This document shows positions 51,848-60,792 of a stretch of DNA of 64,000 bases, piece after piece (the first letter of the stretch is position 1; each line of letters opens with the position of its first letter). This stretch comes from Vreelandella nanhaiensis (GTDB lineage Bacteria; Pseudomonadota; Gammaproteobacteria; Pseudomonadales; Halomonadaceae). The stretch is from NCBI RefSeq assembly GCF_003990185.1, contig NZ_RZHF01000004.1, positions 62,001-126,000 of the forward strand. Reading direction: 5' to 3'. The notes beneath the pieces were generated by a model. That model saw nothing but the letters and a program-made list of their open reading frames with translations. It had not been told where the DNA came from and searched no databases. A program made the position numbers and the translations under genes.

Positions 51848-53819
51848 GTTTAACGAATTATCACCCTCCATTCCGGGCTTGACATTGCGTCGCGCACTTC
51901 TGACCGTGTTGGTCATAAGTTCCAGCATTGCGGGCTGTGTGGCGATGTACCACGTGATATCCGGCCTGGGAATCGGCTGGCAGATCATCATGCTGGTGCT
52001 GTTTGCACTGACATTTACCTGGATCGCCTTAGCATTTTGGGGTGCCATCTGTGGTTTTGTCGTTTGTGCACTGCGCCTTGACCCATTAAGTCTGCGCAAG
52101 CAAGTTTCATTGCTGACTGACGATTATTTGCTGGTTAGCCGTACGGCCCTGATCATGCCGATCTATGCCGAACCGCCCATTCCCACCATCGCAGGCCTTG
52201 AAGCCACCTGTCGTTCGCTTCTGGAACAGGCTGAAGCCGTTCACCAACGCCTTGAGACGTCGCTAAGTGAGCACTTCGAAGTATTTATCCTGAGCGATAC
52301 ACAAGACCCCGAAAAGGCCAAGGTAGAAGCCGCCCACGTGGCCGCCCTACAGCAACGCCTCGCCGGGCAGCTTGCGGTTCACTACCGCCGCCGCGAGAAC
52401 AATCTGGGCCGCAAGGCGGGCAATATTGCGGATTTCTGCTGCCGTTGGGGTCAGAATTATGATCACATGGTGGTGCTTGATGCCGATAGCCTGATGAGCG
52501 GTGCAACACTGTTGAATCTGGTGCATCGCATGCAGCAACAGCCGGAGGTCGGCTTGATACAAACCGTCCCTATCCCGGTAGGCCAGCGTACCCTGTTTGG
52601 TCTTTTCACACAGTTTGCCTCGGCGCTTTATAGCCCCATGCTGGCCGCTGGGCAAAGCTTTTGGCAGGGCGATGCGGCTAATTACTGGGGGCATAACGCG
52701 ATTATCCGAACCCGAGCCTTTATGGCTAGCGCAGGCTTACCCACGTTATCCGGCAAACCGCCCATGGGCGGGGAAATTCTTAGCCATGACTTTGTCGAGG
52801 CCGCGCTGCTAAAACGCAGCGGTTGGCAGGTGCTGCTGGATACCACGGCCACCACGTCGGTTTCACTCCGCAATCCCTATGCCAGTGCAGCGCACAACAG
52901 TTTTGAAGCCATGCCAAGCAACATGCTCGACTTTGCCAAACGTGACCGCCGTTGGTTACAAGGCAATCTGCAGCATTTGCGCCTACTGACAGGCGCAGGC
53001 CTGCACCCCTTGAGTCGTCTGCACTTTTTATTCGGCGCATTTGCCTACTTGTCATCGCTGGTCTGGCTTGGGCTGCTGGTGTGCTCCAGCATTCTCGTGG
53101 GCTACCATGCAATTGATGAATCACCGACTCAAACGTTTTCGACGTCATTACCGGTCGGGCTACTGGTTATTACGCTAGGTATGCTTCTGGCGCCAAAATT
53201 CCTTGGCCTGCTGTTGGCCTTTGGGCAGTCCCCTCATGCTTTTGGTGGCCGGTTTAAGCTGTTTGCCAGCGCAGTGCTGGAAATCCTGTTTGCAGCGCTG
53301 ATTGCGCCGCTGATGATGGCTTGGCATAGCCTGTTTATCATCAACGTGTTGTTGGGTCGCTCCGTTGAATGGCAAACCCAGCCTCGGGGCGAGCGCTCAT
53401 TACCCTGGAAGGAAGTATGGCAGCATGCCGGCTGGATGACCCTCTGCGGCATTGCCTGGGCAGGCGCTATGGTGCTGTTTTCAACCTCAGCCTTTGGCTG
53501 GTTGACCCCTGCCTGGCTGGGCCTTGTAGCAGCGGTTCCCATTATCAAATATTCAAGCAGCAGCACCTGGGGCGGCGTTATCAATCGTCGTTTCGGGTTA
53601 CTGCAAACGCCGAGCGACAGCTTGAGCCCTGCCCTGTTAAATGACTTTGCCTCCCTGATGGAGCGCGATATCTCATGCCTGGGCGCTTTAGAGGAAGGAT
53701 CCTTTACACTTAATGCGCTGCCGAGCGAGCTGGCTGGGGATATGCCCAGCCAATCGCTTAAACAGTTTTCCAGACAAACGCAGGCGCCAACGGCATCTTC
53801 GTTAAAGGAGCCTCATTGA
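51840..53819 (+). CDS. opgH: glucans biosynthesis glucosyltransferase OpgH
   Basis: Inner-membrane GT2 enzyme that polymerises UDP-glucose into the glucan backbone and delivers it to OpgG. The ATG at 51840 overlaps opgG by 8 bp and gives 659 residues. Catalytic motifs are VVLDADSLMSG, GEILSHDFVEA and the QXXRW-type RDRRWLQGN. About six to eight hydrophobic segments flank the glycosyltransferase domain. It lacks the long N-terminal cytoplasmic region of E. coli OpgH (847 residues), the part implicated there in FtsZ binding and size control. Confidence 0.93.
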   Translation: MPKFNELSPSIPGLTLRRALLTVLVISSSIAGCVAMYHVISGLGIGWQIIMLVLFALTFTWIALAFWGAICGFVVCALRLDPLSLRKQVSLLTDDYLLVSRTALIMPIYAEPPIPTIAGLEATCRSLLEQAEAVHQRLETSLSEHFEVFILSDTQDPEKAKVEAAHVAALQQRLAGQLAVHYRRRENNLGRKAGNIADFCCRWGQNYDHMVVLDADSLMSGATLLNLVHRMQQQPEVGLIQTVPIPVGQRTLFGLFTQFASALYSPMLAAGQSFWQGDAANYWGHNAIIRTRAFMASAGLPTLSGKPPMGGEILSHDFVEAALLKRSGWQVLLDTTATTSVSLRNPYASAAHNSFEAMPSNMLDFAKRDRRWLQGNLQHLRLLTGAGLHPLSRLHFLFGAFAYLSSLVWLGLLVCSSILVGYHAIDESPTQTFSTSLPVGLLVITLGMLLAPKFLGLLLAFGQSPHAFGGRFKLFASAVLEILFAALIAPLMMAWHSLFIINVLLGRSVEWQTQPRGERSLPWKEVWQHAGWMTLCGIAWAGAMVLFSTSAFGWLTPAWLGLVAAVPIIKYSSSSTWGGVINRRFGLLQTPSDSLSPALLNDFASLMERDISCLGALEEGSFTLNALPSELAGDMPSQSLKQFSRQTQAPTASSLKEPH

Positions 53820-54601
53820 TACTTCACCATTTATTGCACTGGCTGGGCCGCACTGGTGGGCTGGCCCGTTCAATGCTGGTGTACTGGCGCCCTGGCAGGC
53901 AGAAAAGCCTGCAGCGCCTCTATCAGCTTTTTATCCAGCCGGGCGATATTGCGTTTGATATTGGCGCCCATTTGGGAGATCGCAGCGCAGCATTTCATGC
54001 CCTTGGCGCTCACGTTATCGCCCTGGAGCCCCAGCCCGAACTCGCTAAATGGTTTCAGCGTATCGTCAGGCACCCAACGGTGACGCTGTTACCGTTGGCC
54101 GCAGGGCCGGAGCCCGGCTTTGCTGACATTGCCATCAGCTCCCGCCACCCGACGCTTTCCACCCTGGCGCTTAACTGGCGGGAGCAGATTGGCACGCGTA
54201 ACGAAAGCTTTCGCCAAGTGCGCTGGGAGCAGCAACTGTGTGTGCCTGTTACCACGCTCGATCAACTGATCGAGCAGTATGGTGAGCCCAGCTTTATCAA
54301 GGTTGACGTTGAAGGGTTTGAAGCTGATGTGCTGGCAGGCCTGAACCAACCAGTGGCGGCGCTTTCGGTTGAATTTGTGGCAGGTGCGCTTGACGTTGGC
54401 CGCGCCTGTGTTGTCCGATTAGAGATGCTGGGCAGCTACCGCTTTAACGCCATCGCAGGTGAACAGCGTCGCTTTCACTGGCCCACCTGGCAAACGCCAG
54501 AAACCATTATTGACTGGTTTTCCACCCAGGCCGATGGCCTGGCGTCGGGCGATTTGTACGCCTGCCGTGCCGATCACCCAGCGCTGGGCCGCTCTTATTA
54601 A
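53816..54601 (+). CDS. FkbM-family SAM methyltransferase
   Basis: A 261-residue O-methyltransferase. It starts at TTG 53816, with AAAGGAG 5 nt upstream, overlapping the opgH stop (TTGA). SAM-binding motif I is DIAFDIGAHLGDRSAAFHALGAHVIALEP. The FkbM signature SFIKVDVEGFEADVLAGL is complete. FkbM enzymes methylate hydroxyls of sugars or polyketides. Tight coupling to opgH suggests it modifies the periplasmic glucan or its precursor (inference). No signal peptide is seen, so it would act on the cytoplasmic side. Confidence 0.87.
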   Translation: MILHHLLHWLGRTGGLARSMLVYWRPGRQKSLQRLYQLFIQPGDIAFDIGAHLGDRSAAFHALGAHVIALEPQPELAKWFQRIVRHPTVTLLPLAAGPEPGFADIAISSRHPTLSTLALNWREQIGTRNESFRQVRWEQQLCVPVTTLDQLIEQYGEPSFIKVDVEGFEADVLAGLNQPVAALSVEFVAGALDVGRACVVRLEMLGSYRFNAIAGEQRRFHWPTWQTPETIIDWFSTQADGLASGDLYACRADHPALGRSY

Positions 54602-54638
54602 AAACCAGACGTCCTTCATCCCCAAGAGCTGACAATCT

Positions 54639-55409
54639 ATGATTTACAATTGGCAAACGCTGACGGTTCCCATGCTTTGCACTATTGCAGAGCGCGACCC
54701 GGTAGCCATACTGGTACTGGGCGCCATCGAGCAACATGGCACGCACCTGCCGTTGGGTACCGATCTGATCATTGGCGAAGGGCTGGCAGCTGCCATGCGT
54801 GAGCAGCTTGACCCGGCGTTGGACGTTATTTTCCTGCCCACAATTGCGGTAGGTGCCAGCGCCGAACACACCAATTTTCCAGGCACGCTTAGCCTGCCCG
54901 CACCGCTGGCCATCAGTACGCTTGAAGCCTATGGCGAAAGCGTAGCTCGGGCAGGCATCAAACGGCTGGTGCTGATCAACAGCCATGGAGGCAATAAGGC
55001 CATCATGGATCTGGCTGCCCTTACGCTACGCCAACGTTTTGATATGCGGGTAGTCAAAGCCACCTATACGCGGCTGCCGGCTTTGGAAGACGCTATTGCG
55101 GCTGACGAGCTGCGTTATGGCCTACACGGCGGGCTGCTCGAAACGGCCATGGTGCAGTACTTGGCCCCTGCCGCAGTAAATCTGGAAAGCTACCAAAGCG
55201 CCCCGCTGGGCACGTTGAGCGAAAATCAGCTGGTTGGACCTGAAGGAGCTGCCGCCTTTGCCTGGCTAGCTGAGGATCTGAGCCGGCACGGGGTAGCTGG
55301 CGACGCCCGCCAGGCAACCCCCGCCCTCGGCAAACGTCTGGTGCAGCATTACGCTACCCAGCTGACAACCGTTGTTACCGAAACCGCCAAGCTGCCAGTA
55401 CTCTCTTGA
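54639..55409 (+). CDS. creatininase-family amidohydrolase
   Basis: A 256-residue zinc or manganese hydrolase. Metal ligands are visible in GAIEQHGTHLPLGTD (Glu31, His33, Asp42), NSHGGN (His116) and GLHGGLLETAM (Glu168). The family includes creatininase, the archaeal ArfB deformylase of flavin/F420 synthesis and MftE of mycofactocin synthesis. It follows the FkbM gene by 37 bp on the same strand and faces the GTP cyclohydrolase gene tail to tail. It may belong to either neighbour group, and the link to ArfB makes the second worth noting. Confidence 0.87.
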   Translation: MIYNWQTLTVPMLCTIAERDPVAILVLGAIEQHGTHLPLGTDLIIGEGLAAAMREQLDPALDVIFLPTIAVGASAEHTNFPGTLSLPAPLAISTLEAYGESVARAGIKRLVLINSHGGNKAIMDLAALTLRQRFDMRVVKATYTRLPALEDAIAADELRYGLHGGLLETAMVQYLAPAAVNLESYQSAPLGTLSENQLVGPEGAAAFAWLAEDLSRHGVAGDARQATPALGKRLVQHYATQLTTVVTETAKLPVLS

Positions 55410-55451
55410 CCATTGCTATCATCAGCACAGTGTTCGAGAGCGCCTAACCCG

Positions 55452-56558
55452 CTAGAGGCCGCGGCTTTCCAGAACGTCGCCGAAAAGGTGGCCAGCCCGG
55501 GTGGCCTTGGCGCTCAGATAGCGGTGATTCTGGTCGGTGACACTTCCATAAAGCGCCTGACGTGATACCACTTCAATCCCGCCTTCACGCAGAGCGGCGA
55601 TTTTCAGCGGGTTATTGGTCAGCAGCTGTACCTGAGAAATGCCCAACGCATTAAGCATATCGACCGCAACGGCGTACTGGCGCTCGTCATCACCAAAGCC
55701 CAACACTTGGTCGGCGTCCACCGTGTCCAGTCCGCCATCCTGCAGCGTATAAGCACGTAGCTTGTTGGCCAGGCCAATACCGCGCCCCTCCTGGGCCAGA
55801 TACAGCAGAACGCCACCGCCCATAGCTTTAATATCCGCCACAGCGTTGCGCAGTTGCTCTCCGCAGTCGCAGCGCAGGCTGCCAAACAGGTCACCGGTCA
55901 GGCAGGCCGAGTGCATGCGCAGAGGTACCGCTCCTTGTATGTTTTCAGGTTGGCCGATCACCACCGCCACATGCTCGCGAAGACCATCCGGCTCACGAAA
56001 GAGCACAAAGCGGCTTTCAGCGGCGTCTTCAAGCGGAATGCGCGCTTCACTAACGCGCTTGAGCATTCCCGGCGCACCTGCCAAGCATTTTTCCGCTTCC
56101 TTTGCTTCAATTTCCAGCAGCTTGCCTTTCGCTACATCCTGAGCCACCGCCTCCTCTGCCTGCTCACTAACTTCGGCGCATAACGCAGCGGGAATCAGTA
56201 GTGCACGGCGCATCAAGGTAACAGCTCCCCGCTCGCCAGGGCCTGCAGGTTTTAGGCCGCTTAACAGCGAATGCGATGGCCGGTGGGTGGCCTGCATGAC
56301 CGCCAGTGCCTGTAAATCGCTTTCACTGATGCTTTCAACCAACGGCAAGCAGGCCGCTTCGGCAGTGAGCGACATGCCCATAGCTTCCAGACGATGACGG
56401 GTTAACACCAGCGAAGGGCGCGTGCCCGCAAGTTTGGCCAGCGTATCCACCGAGTTACTGCCTTCCAATGCCTGTACCAGTAGACGCTGTTCACCCGTTT
56501 TAAGCACCACCGGCAACCCTCGGCGAATATCGAAAATAGCGCGTTCAATGTGATACAT
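55452..56558 (-). CDS. ribA: GTP cyclohydrolase II with degenerate RibB-like N-terminal domain
   Basis: Probably opens GTP to 2,5-diamino-6-ribosylaminopyrimidinone phosphate. The C-terminal domain (about 185-368) is a complete GCH II: zinc ligands Cys219, Cys230 and Cys232 in CLTGDLFGSLRCDCG, catalytic LLYLAQEGRGIGL (Tyr253), and DDERQY. The first 165 residues look like a worn RibB domain (IERAIFDIRRGLPVVL) without the acidic and His motifs needed for dihydroxybutanone phosphate synthesis. Such a RibA is typically an extra copy beside the housekeeping riboflavin genes. Divergent from the RibD-type reductase (97 bp) and at the end of a minus-strand run of PTPS and glycosyltransferase genes. 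Confidence 0.85.
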   Translation of the reverse strand: MYHIERAIFDIRRGLPVVLKTGEQRLLVQALEGSNSVDTLAKLAGTRPSLVLTRHRLEAMGMSLTAEAACLPLVESISESDLQALAVMQATHRPSHSLLSGLKPAGPGERGAVTLMRRALLIPAALCAEVSEQAEEAVAQDVAKGKLLEIEAKEAEKCLAGAPGMLKRVSEARIPLEDAAESRFVLFREPDGLREHVAVVIGQPENIQGAVPLRMHSACLTGDLFGSLRCDCGEQLRNAVADIKAMGGGVLLYLAQEGRGIGLANKLRAYTLQDGGLDTVDADQVLGFGDDERQYAVAVDMLNALGISQVQLLTNNPLKIAALREGGIEVVSRQALYGSVTDQNHRYLSAKATRAGHLFGDVLESRGL

Positions 56559-58410
56559 GTAGGCCTCCTAATTGCCCGGTGCAGCAGATAGAGTACGCTT
56601 GCGCTGGACCATACTGCCCCGCAAGATAAAACGGCTTTCTCAACACGGAGACGTTATGTCCACCCTCCCTTGTCATAATGGTTGTACTGATCAAGAAGCA
56701 TTGCCGGATATAGAATCCGCATGGCAGTGGCTTCAAGCCATCCGCCATGGCAAGCCCGCCAGCACCATTGATAACGATGCCTTGATGCCTGAGGCGGCTG
56801 AACTGCTGGCGTGCCTGACGCCGCTGGCCAGTCACTCGGCCTGGGTAATTGCCCAGCTCGGGCAGAGTCTGGATGGGCGTATCGCCACAGAAAGCGGCCA
56901 CTCGCACTATATCAATGGCCATGAGAGCTTGGTGCACCTGCACCGGCTTCGTGCCCTGGCGGATGCGGTAGTCGTCGGAGCAGGAACGGCCAGTGCCGAT
57001 GACCCGCAGCTGACGGTGCGCCATGTCACCGGCCCTCACCCGACACGGGTGGTGCTGGACCCACGTGGCCGTGTGCCTGAGAGCATCAAACTGTTTCATA
57101 CCGATTTGGCGCCCACCTTGCACATAGTGGGGCCAGAGACAGAGGCTTCGCCGACTAGCGCCTCGGTGAAACGCTGTGTGCTGCCTCTCAATGCCAAAGG
57201 GCAATTCGTCCCAAGTGATGTGATTGCCCTGCTTAACCAGCACGGTTTGCAGCGCATCCTGGTGGAAGGGGGCGGCGTGACAGTGTCGCAATTCATTGAA
57301 GCGGGCGCTATAGACCGCCTGCATCTGATGGTTGCCCCACTGTTGATTGGTTCGGGCAGGCCCGGCCTGCAAATGACACCCATCGAAACGCTTGAAAGTG
57401 CGCTGCGCCCGACCATGCGCCGATTCCGATGTGGTGATGACACGCTGTTCGACGTGCTGCTGCGCGCCGCCCCTTTCACCTGAGGGCGGAGCACGGTGGC
57501 GCCGCTCCAGAGCCACCCAGATCCCCGGCAGGCTTGAAAGCAATACCAGAACACCATACGCCAGGGAGATCGCTACGCCCTGAGCCGTGGGCAGCCCGAC
57601 CAGTACCCATGTGCCCGCGGCAGCCCCTTCACGCAGCCCCCAACCGGCCACTGAAAGGGGTACCAGCATGGCTAATAGCAGCACAGGCGTCAGCGCCAGC
57701 AACTGCAAGGCAGCTATTTCCACGCCGATAGCCCGCGCGGCACATACCATGACCAGACCGTAGCTCATTACAATGGCTAGGGAAGACCCCAACTGCAAAT
57801 GCCATACGCCAGGACTAAAAATTGCCCGCTTAATATCCACCGCCATGGCGTGCCACCAGGCAGGCAGCTTGCGAGAAGGTAAGCGTGAAAGTCCCTGCCA
57901 GAGCGCAACGGCTAGAAGGCCCAGCCCACCCACCAACATCAAGCTTATCTGCCAGCCAAGTACGGCGTGCCAAAGGGGTGAGAGCAAAAGCGCTACCAGG
58001 GTCAGCAATACAATCGCCACTTGCCCGGATGTGCGCTCAATAATCACCGCCCGCCAGGCGCTACCCCGTGAACCAGCCTGTCGGGCATGGCGGTGGGCGC
58101 GCCCGGCATCGCCCAGGATACCGCCCGGCAACAGCTGGTTGACCAGTAGCGCAAGATAGTACTCTCGCCATGCATAGTTAAAGCGTAGCGGCGTGCCCAC
58201 TCGCCCAGCTGTAAACTGCCAGCGCCAGGCGCTCAGCATGATTTGAAATACACTGACAATCAGACCCAGTGCCACCCACCCGGCCGATAGCCGCTCAACC
58301 TGGGCAACAACCTCACGCGGCTCTACAAATAGCGCAACGGCACCCAGCAACCCCGCGCTGATTAGGGCGCGTTTTATCCAGGGAGAGCGCAGTGCCGATT
58401 TTATGGCCAT
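56545..58410 (-). CDS. MprF/AglD-like (UPF0104) flippase-type membrane protein, ORF without normal stop
   Basis: The first 305 residues form an eight-helix membrane protein of the lysylphosphatidylglycerol synthase TM/UPF0104 family: SAWRWQFTAGR, YYLALLVNQLLPGGILGDAGRAHR, VPLSVAGWGLREGAAAG. It probably moves or supports a lipid-linked compound across the membrane. Homologues of this type end near residue 310. Here the frame stays open for another 310 codons, antisense to the whole RibD-type gene. That region (residues about 310-621) is basic, Gln/His/Cys-rich and looks non-coding. In one alternative frame a TGA occurs at 57476-57478, just where the protein should end. The start is 4 bp after the glycosyltransferase stop, so it belongs to that operon. 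Confidence 0.75.
   Translation of the reverse strand: MAIKSALRSPWIKRALISAGLLGAVALFVEPREVVAQVERLSAGWVALGLIVSVFQIMLSAWRWQFTAGRVGTPLRFNYAWREYYLALLVNQLLPGGILGDAGRAHRHARQAGSRGSAWRAVIIERTSGQVAIVLLTLVALLLSPLWHAVLGWQISLMLVGGLGLLAVALWQGLSRLPSRKLPAWWHAMAVDIKRAIFSPGVWHLQLGSSLAIVMSYGLVMVCAARAIGVEIAALQLLALTPVLLLAMLVPLSVAGWGLREGAAAGTWVLVGLPTAQGVAISLAYGVLVLLSSLPGIWVALERRHRAPPSGERGGAQQHVEQRVITTSESAHGRAQRTFKRFDGCHLQAGPARTNQQWGNHQMQAVYSARFNELRHCHAAPFHQDALQTVLVKQGNHITWDELPFGIERQHTAFHRGASRRSLCLWPHYVQGGRQIGMKQFDALRHTATWVQHHPCRVRAGDMAHRQLRVIGTGRSCSDDYRIRQGTKPVQVHQALMAIDIVRVAAFCGDTPIQTLPELGNYPGRVTGQRRQARQQFSRLRHQGIVINGAGGLAMADGLKPLPCGFYIRQCFLISTTIMTREGGHNVSVLRKPFYLAGQYGPAQAYSICCTGQLGGLHVSH
56656..57483 (+). CDS. 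RibD C-terminal-type reductase (pyrimidine/pterin reductase)
   Basis: A 275-residue NADPH-dependent reductase of the RibD_C/DHFR fold without a deaminase domain. The start at 56656 has GGAGACG just upstream. After a novel N-terminal region of 80 residues comes WVIAQLGQSLDGRIATESGHS, VVVGAGTASADDPQLTVR, RVVLDPRGRVP and ILVEGGGVTVSQFIEAG, all RibD reductase motifs. It would reduce the ribosyl chain of the GCH II product or a related compound. It lies on the plus strand fully antisense to the extended ORF of the membrane protein at 56545-58410. The homology leaves no doubt that this strand codes. Confidence 0.87.
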   Translation: MSTLPCHNGCTDQEALPDIESAWQWLQAIRHGKPASTIDNDALMPEAAELLACLTPLASHSAWVIAQLGQSLDGRIATESGHSHYINGHESLVHLHRLRALADAVVVGAGTASADDPQLTVRHVTGPHPTRVVLDPRGRVPESIKLFHTDLAPTLHIVGPETEASPTSASVKRCVLPLNAKGQFVPSDVIALLNQHGLQRILVEGGGVTVSQFIEAGAIDRLHLMVAPLLIGSGRPGLQMTPIETLESALRPTMRRFRCGDDTLFDVLLRAAPFT

Positions 58411-58414
58411 GGGG

Positions 58415-60379
58415 TTATGCCCTACCTGCAGGCGTGTCCGCTAACGGCGTATCGCGTTGAGGCAGCGCCAGCAGATCGCAATGCCCGACCCAGATACCGG
58501 CCTCCCCGCGGGCCACCGAGCGCATGCGCTGATCGCGCCATTCACCAATACGCGTGGCAGCTTCAGGCGCTTGCTCTGTTGCGGCCTCAGCCCACCCCTC
58601 GATAAGCCCCCTCATCAACGGTTGATGGGCAGGGTTTTCCGCCGCCAATTGCCACGGCGTGCTGGCTTGTTCAACCTGATAATCCGCCTGTTCCAGCGCA
58701 TCGACCAGCGCTTGATGGGCCTGGCCACCCAATGCATCGCCCAAGCCCTTGTCGCGCCGCTGGTGGGCAATTAACAGGGCTAGCAACCAGTGATCTTCGT
58801 CATCACTCACTAACTCTCCCTGGGCATCGGTAAAACCCCACTCGCCAGTGACGCTGAGCGCCATTAAAAGTGCCTGTTCATGCTTTACGCAGTGTGCCAC
58901 CAGCATGTCGATCCAGTGCTGCGATACCAGATCCAACAGTGCTGACGCGGTCATAAGTTGGGCGGTTTGCAAAGGAGCCTGATCCAGCGAATCCAGCGAC
59001 GTACAGAGCGTTTCCACCGTAATGGCGTTTTTATCGCGCAGCGTGCTGGCACTCGCCTTGGCTTCTTCCAACAAGGCCGCATCATGATCAACCAGCGTCC
59101 AGTATTGGGGAGCAGGTAGAAACGGCGCTAGAAAGCGCATATTGCTGCCTCGGCCAGCCCCTAGATCCACCATATGCCAAGCTTGGGCACGTGACTTTAA
59201 CCAGTCAGCGGCTTTACTCGGCAGTTGTTTGCTTCTGAAGGTGAAGTCCGCGTCTTCACGCAGCGTCAGCCAGTCGGTAGCGAATTGACTGCCTGCATGG
59301 TAGTCAGGCGTCTCTCCAAGCGGCTGGGTAAGCGCCTGGATAAAGGAGGTGCCCGTCTCTTGCCAATCACTCAGCATCTCACGCGTGGCCATGGCGCCAG
59401 CACGCAGTTCAGCTCGAAGATCGGCGTCACTGCAAAAACGGTTCAAGGCCTGCTCCAGCGCCGCCACGTCGCCAGGGGTTACTTTCAAACCCGCACCTTC
59501 CGGTAGGGTTTCATCAAGGGCACCGCCAGTGGTTGTAATCACCGGCAAGCCTCGCGCCAAGGCCTCGGTAACCACCATGCCATATCCTTCATACCAGGAA
59601 GGTAGCACCAGCGCGTGTGCGTTTTGATAAGCCTGAGCCAGCGTGGCCTCGTCACACTCGCCGTGTAGCTGGATACTGGCCTCAAGTCGGTTGGTATTAA
59701 TCAGTTGCTGTACCCGGTCAGCGAACGCTGCATCCCGCGGGCCGCCATAGCAGTCGCAGTGCCAGTTGTCAGAAAGAACACCTGCCAATGCGCGTACCAA
59801 TAGATCCTGTCCCTTGCGGGGCACCAGGGATGCCACGCACAACAGGCGAATCGGCTCGCCCAGTACGGGGGCGGCACTTGGCGGGGCGATCTCCACGCCC
59901 GGCTCAACCACGCTGACCCGGGCTTTTAATGGCATGGCGTATTGGTCTGCCAGAGCCTGTAGCCGACGCTCGGTAAACTGGCTGGTGACAATAATGCGCG
60001 AAACCGCCGCGAGTGCGGCAAGCTCACTTTGATAAAAATGCTGCTGCTCCGCCTCACTCAGCCCCTGCTCATCGCCCAGGGGATGGTGGACCAGCGCAGT
60101 AATCATCAAGCGCTTGGCGTGCTGGGCAATCACCTCTGGCAGAGCGCCCATGGCCAGGCCATCAATAATGACCTGGGCAGCCTCCGGCAGTGCACCTAAC
60201 GCCGCTGCCAGCTGTTCGGCGGCCTCGGCATCTGCGGCAGGAAAGCACCCTGCCAGGCTGACAACCTCAACAGTGTGCCCCTGCCGGCGCAACGCCTCTA
60301 CCATGCGTGCATCGTAAATATATCCGCCGGTGCGCTGGGTCAGCTCGCCAGCAATAATCAGGGTTAGCGGCTCATTCAT
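58415..60379 (-). CDS. glycosyltransferase (GT4)-methyltransferase fusion protein
   Basis: A 654-residue two-domain enzyme. Residues 1-350 are a GT4 glycosyltransferase: [63 protein letters not shown]. Residues 365-600 are a class I methyltransferase with SAM motif [19 protein letters not shown] and the following LVDHD. The first codon overlaps the PTPS-like gene stop by 4 bp, and the membrane protein follows after 4 bp, so the genes are tightly co-translated. I infer glycosylation and methylation of a small molecule or lipid made by the cluster. Confidence 0.85.
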   Translation of the reverse strand: MNEPLTLIIAGELTQRTGGYIYDARMVEALRRQGHTVEVVSLAGCFPAADAEAAEQLAAALGALPEAAQVIIDGLAMGALPEVIAQHAKRLMITALVHHPLGDEQGLSEAEQQHFYQSELAALAAVSRIIVTSQFTERRLQALADQYAMPLKARVSVVEPGVEIAPPSAAPVLGEPIRLLCVASLVPRKGQDLLVRALAGVLSDNWHCDCYGGPRDAAFADRVQQLINTNRLEASIQLHGECDEATLAQAYQNAHALVLPSWYEGYGMVVTEALARGLPVITTTGGALDETLPEGAGLKVTPGDVAALEQALNRFCSDADLRAELRAGAMATREMLSDWQETGTSFIQALTQPLGETPDYHAGSQFATDWLTLREDADFTFRSKQLPSKAADWLKSRAQAWHMVDLGAGRGSNMRFLAPFLPAPQYWTLVDHDAALLEEAKASASTLRDKNAITVETLCTSLDSLDQAPLQTAQLMTASALLDLVSQHWIDMLVAHCVKHEQALLMALSVTGEWGFTDAQGELVSDDEDHWLLALLIAHQRRDKGLGDALGGQAHQALVDALEQADYQVEQASTPWQLAAENPAHQPLMRGLIEGWAEAATEQAPEAATRIGEWRDQRMRSVARGEAGIWVGHCDLLALPQRDTPLADTPAGRA

Positions 60380-60774
60380 AGGTCGCCTTCATAGCTTGCC
60401 CACGCGATATGGGATTCGTGCAGTTTGACTTCCATGCGGGTGATTCCTTGGGCCGTCTTACCCATGGCGCCCTTTCCAATAGCGTCGGCCAGCCGGCTGA
60501 AAATAACGCTGGCCATAAACTCGGTAGACGTGTTCTTGCCCGCAAAGGCTTCTTCGCCATCCAGGTTGCGGTAGTTCAGATGCGAAAGCACTTCCTTTAA
60601 CGTTTCGCTGGCCAAACCTATATCGATCACCAAGCCATCTTCATCAAGTTCAGGGCGCTGAAAAATGACATCGACCACATAGGTAGCCCCATGGGTGCGC
60701 TGGGCGGGGCCGAAAATTTCCCCCTTGAAACTATGCGCAATCATAAAGTGGTCACGAACACATAGACGGTACAT
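60376..60774 (-). CDS. PTPS/QueD-fold protein lacking catalytic Cys and a zinc ligand
   Basis: A 132-residue tunnel-fold protein related to 6-pyruvoyl/6-carboxytetrahydropterin synthase. Aligned by eye with QueD, zinc ligands His14 (IAHSF) and His28 (THGA) remain, but the third His of the HGH motif is Ala30. The catalytic Cys four residues before His28 is Ala24. His65, the pterin-binding Thr-Glu (NTSTEFMA) and Glu120 are kept. It should still bind a pterin or pyrimidine, but not by the QueD mechanism. Databases would call it QueD, but nothing here supports queuosine synthesis. It sits between the dehydrogenase and the glycosyltransferase fusion in one operon. Confidence 0.82.
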   Translation of the reverse strand: MYRLCVRDHFMIAHSFKGEIFGPAQRTHGATYVVDVIFQRPELDEDGLVIDIGLASETLKEVLSHLNYRNLDGEEAFAGKNTSTEFMASVIFSRLADAIGKGAMGKTAQGITRMEVKLHESHIAWASYEGDL

Positions 60775-60792
60775 AAACGCTCCTGGTACTGA

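Noticed and set aside
56500..56660. FMN riboswitch in front of the ribA-like gene
   Set aside because: The gap to the divergent reductase is only 97 bp, too short for the conserved FMN aptamer with its expression platform, and its conserved boxes are not seen.
60376..60774. Queuosine biosynthesis gene queD
   Set aside because: The catalytic Cys and a zinc His are absent and no queC, queE or queF lies nearby, so the plain queD name was not used.
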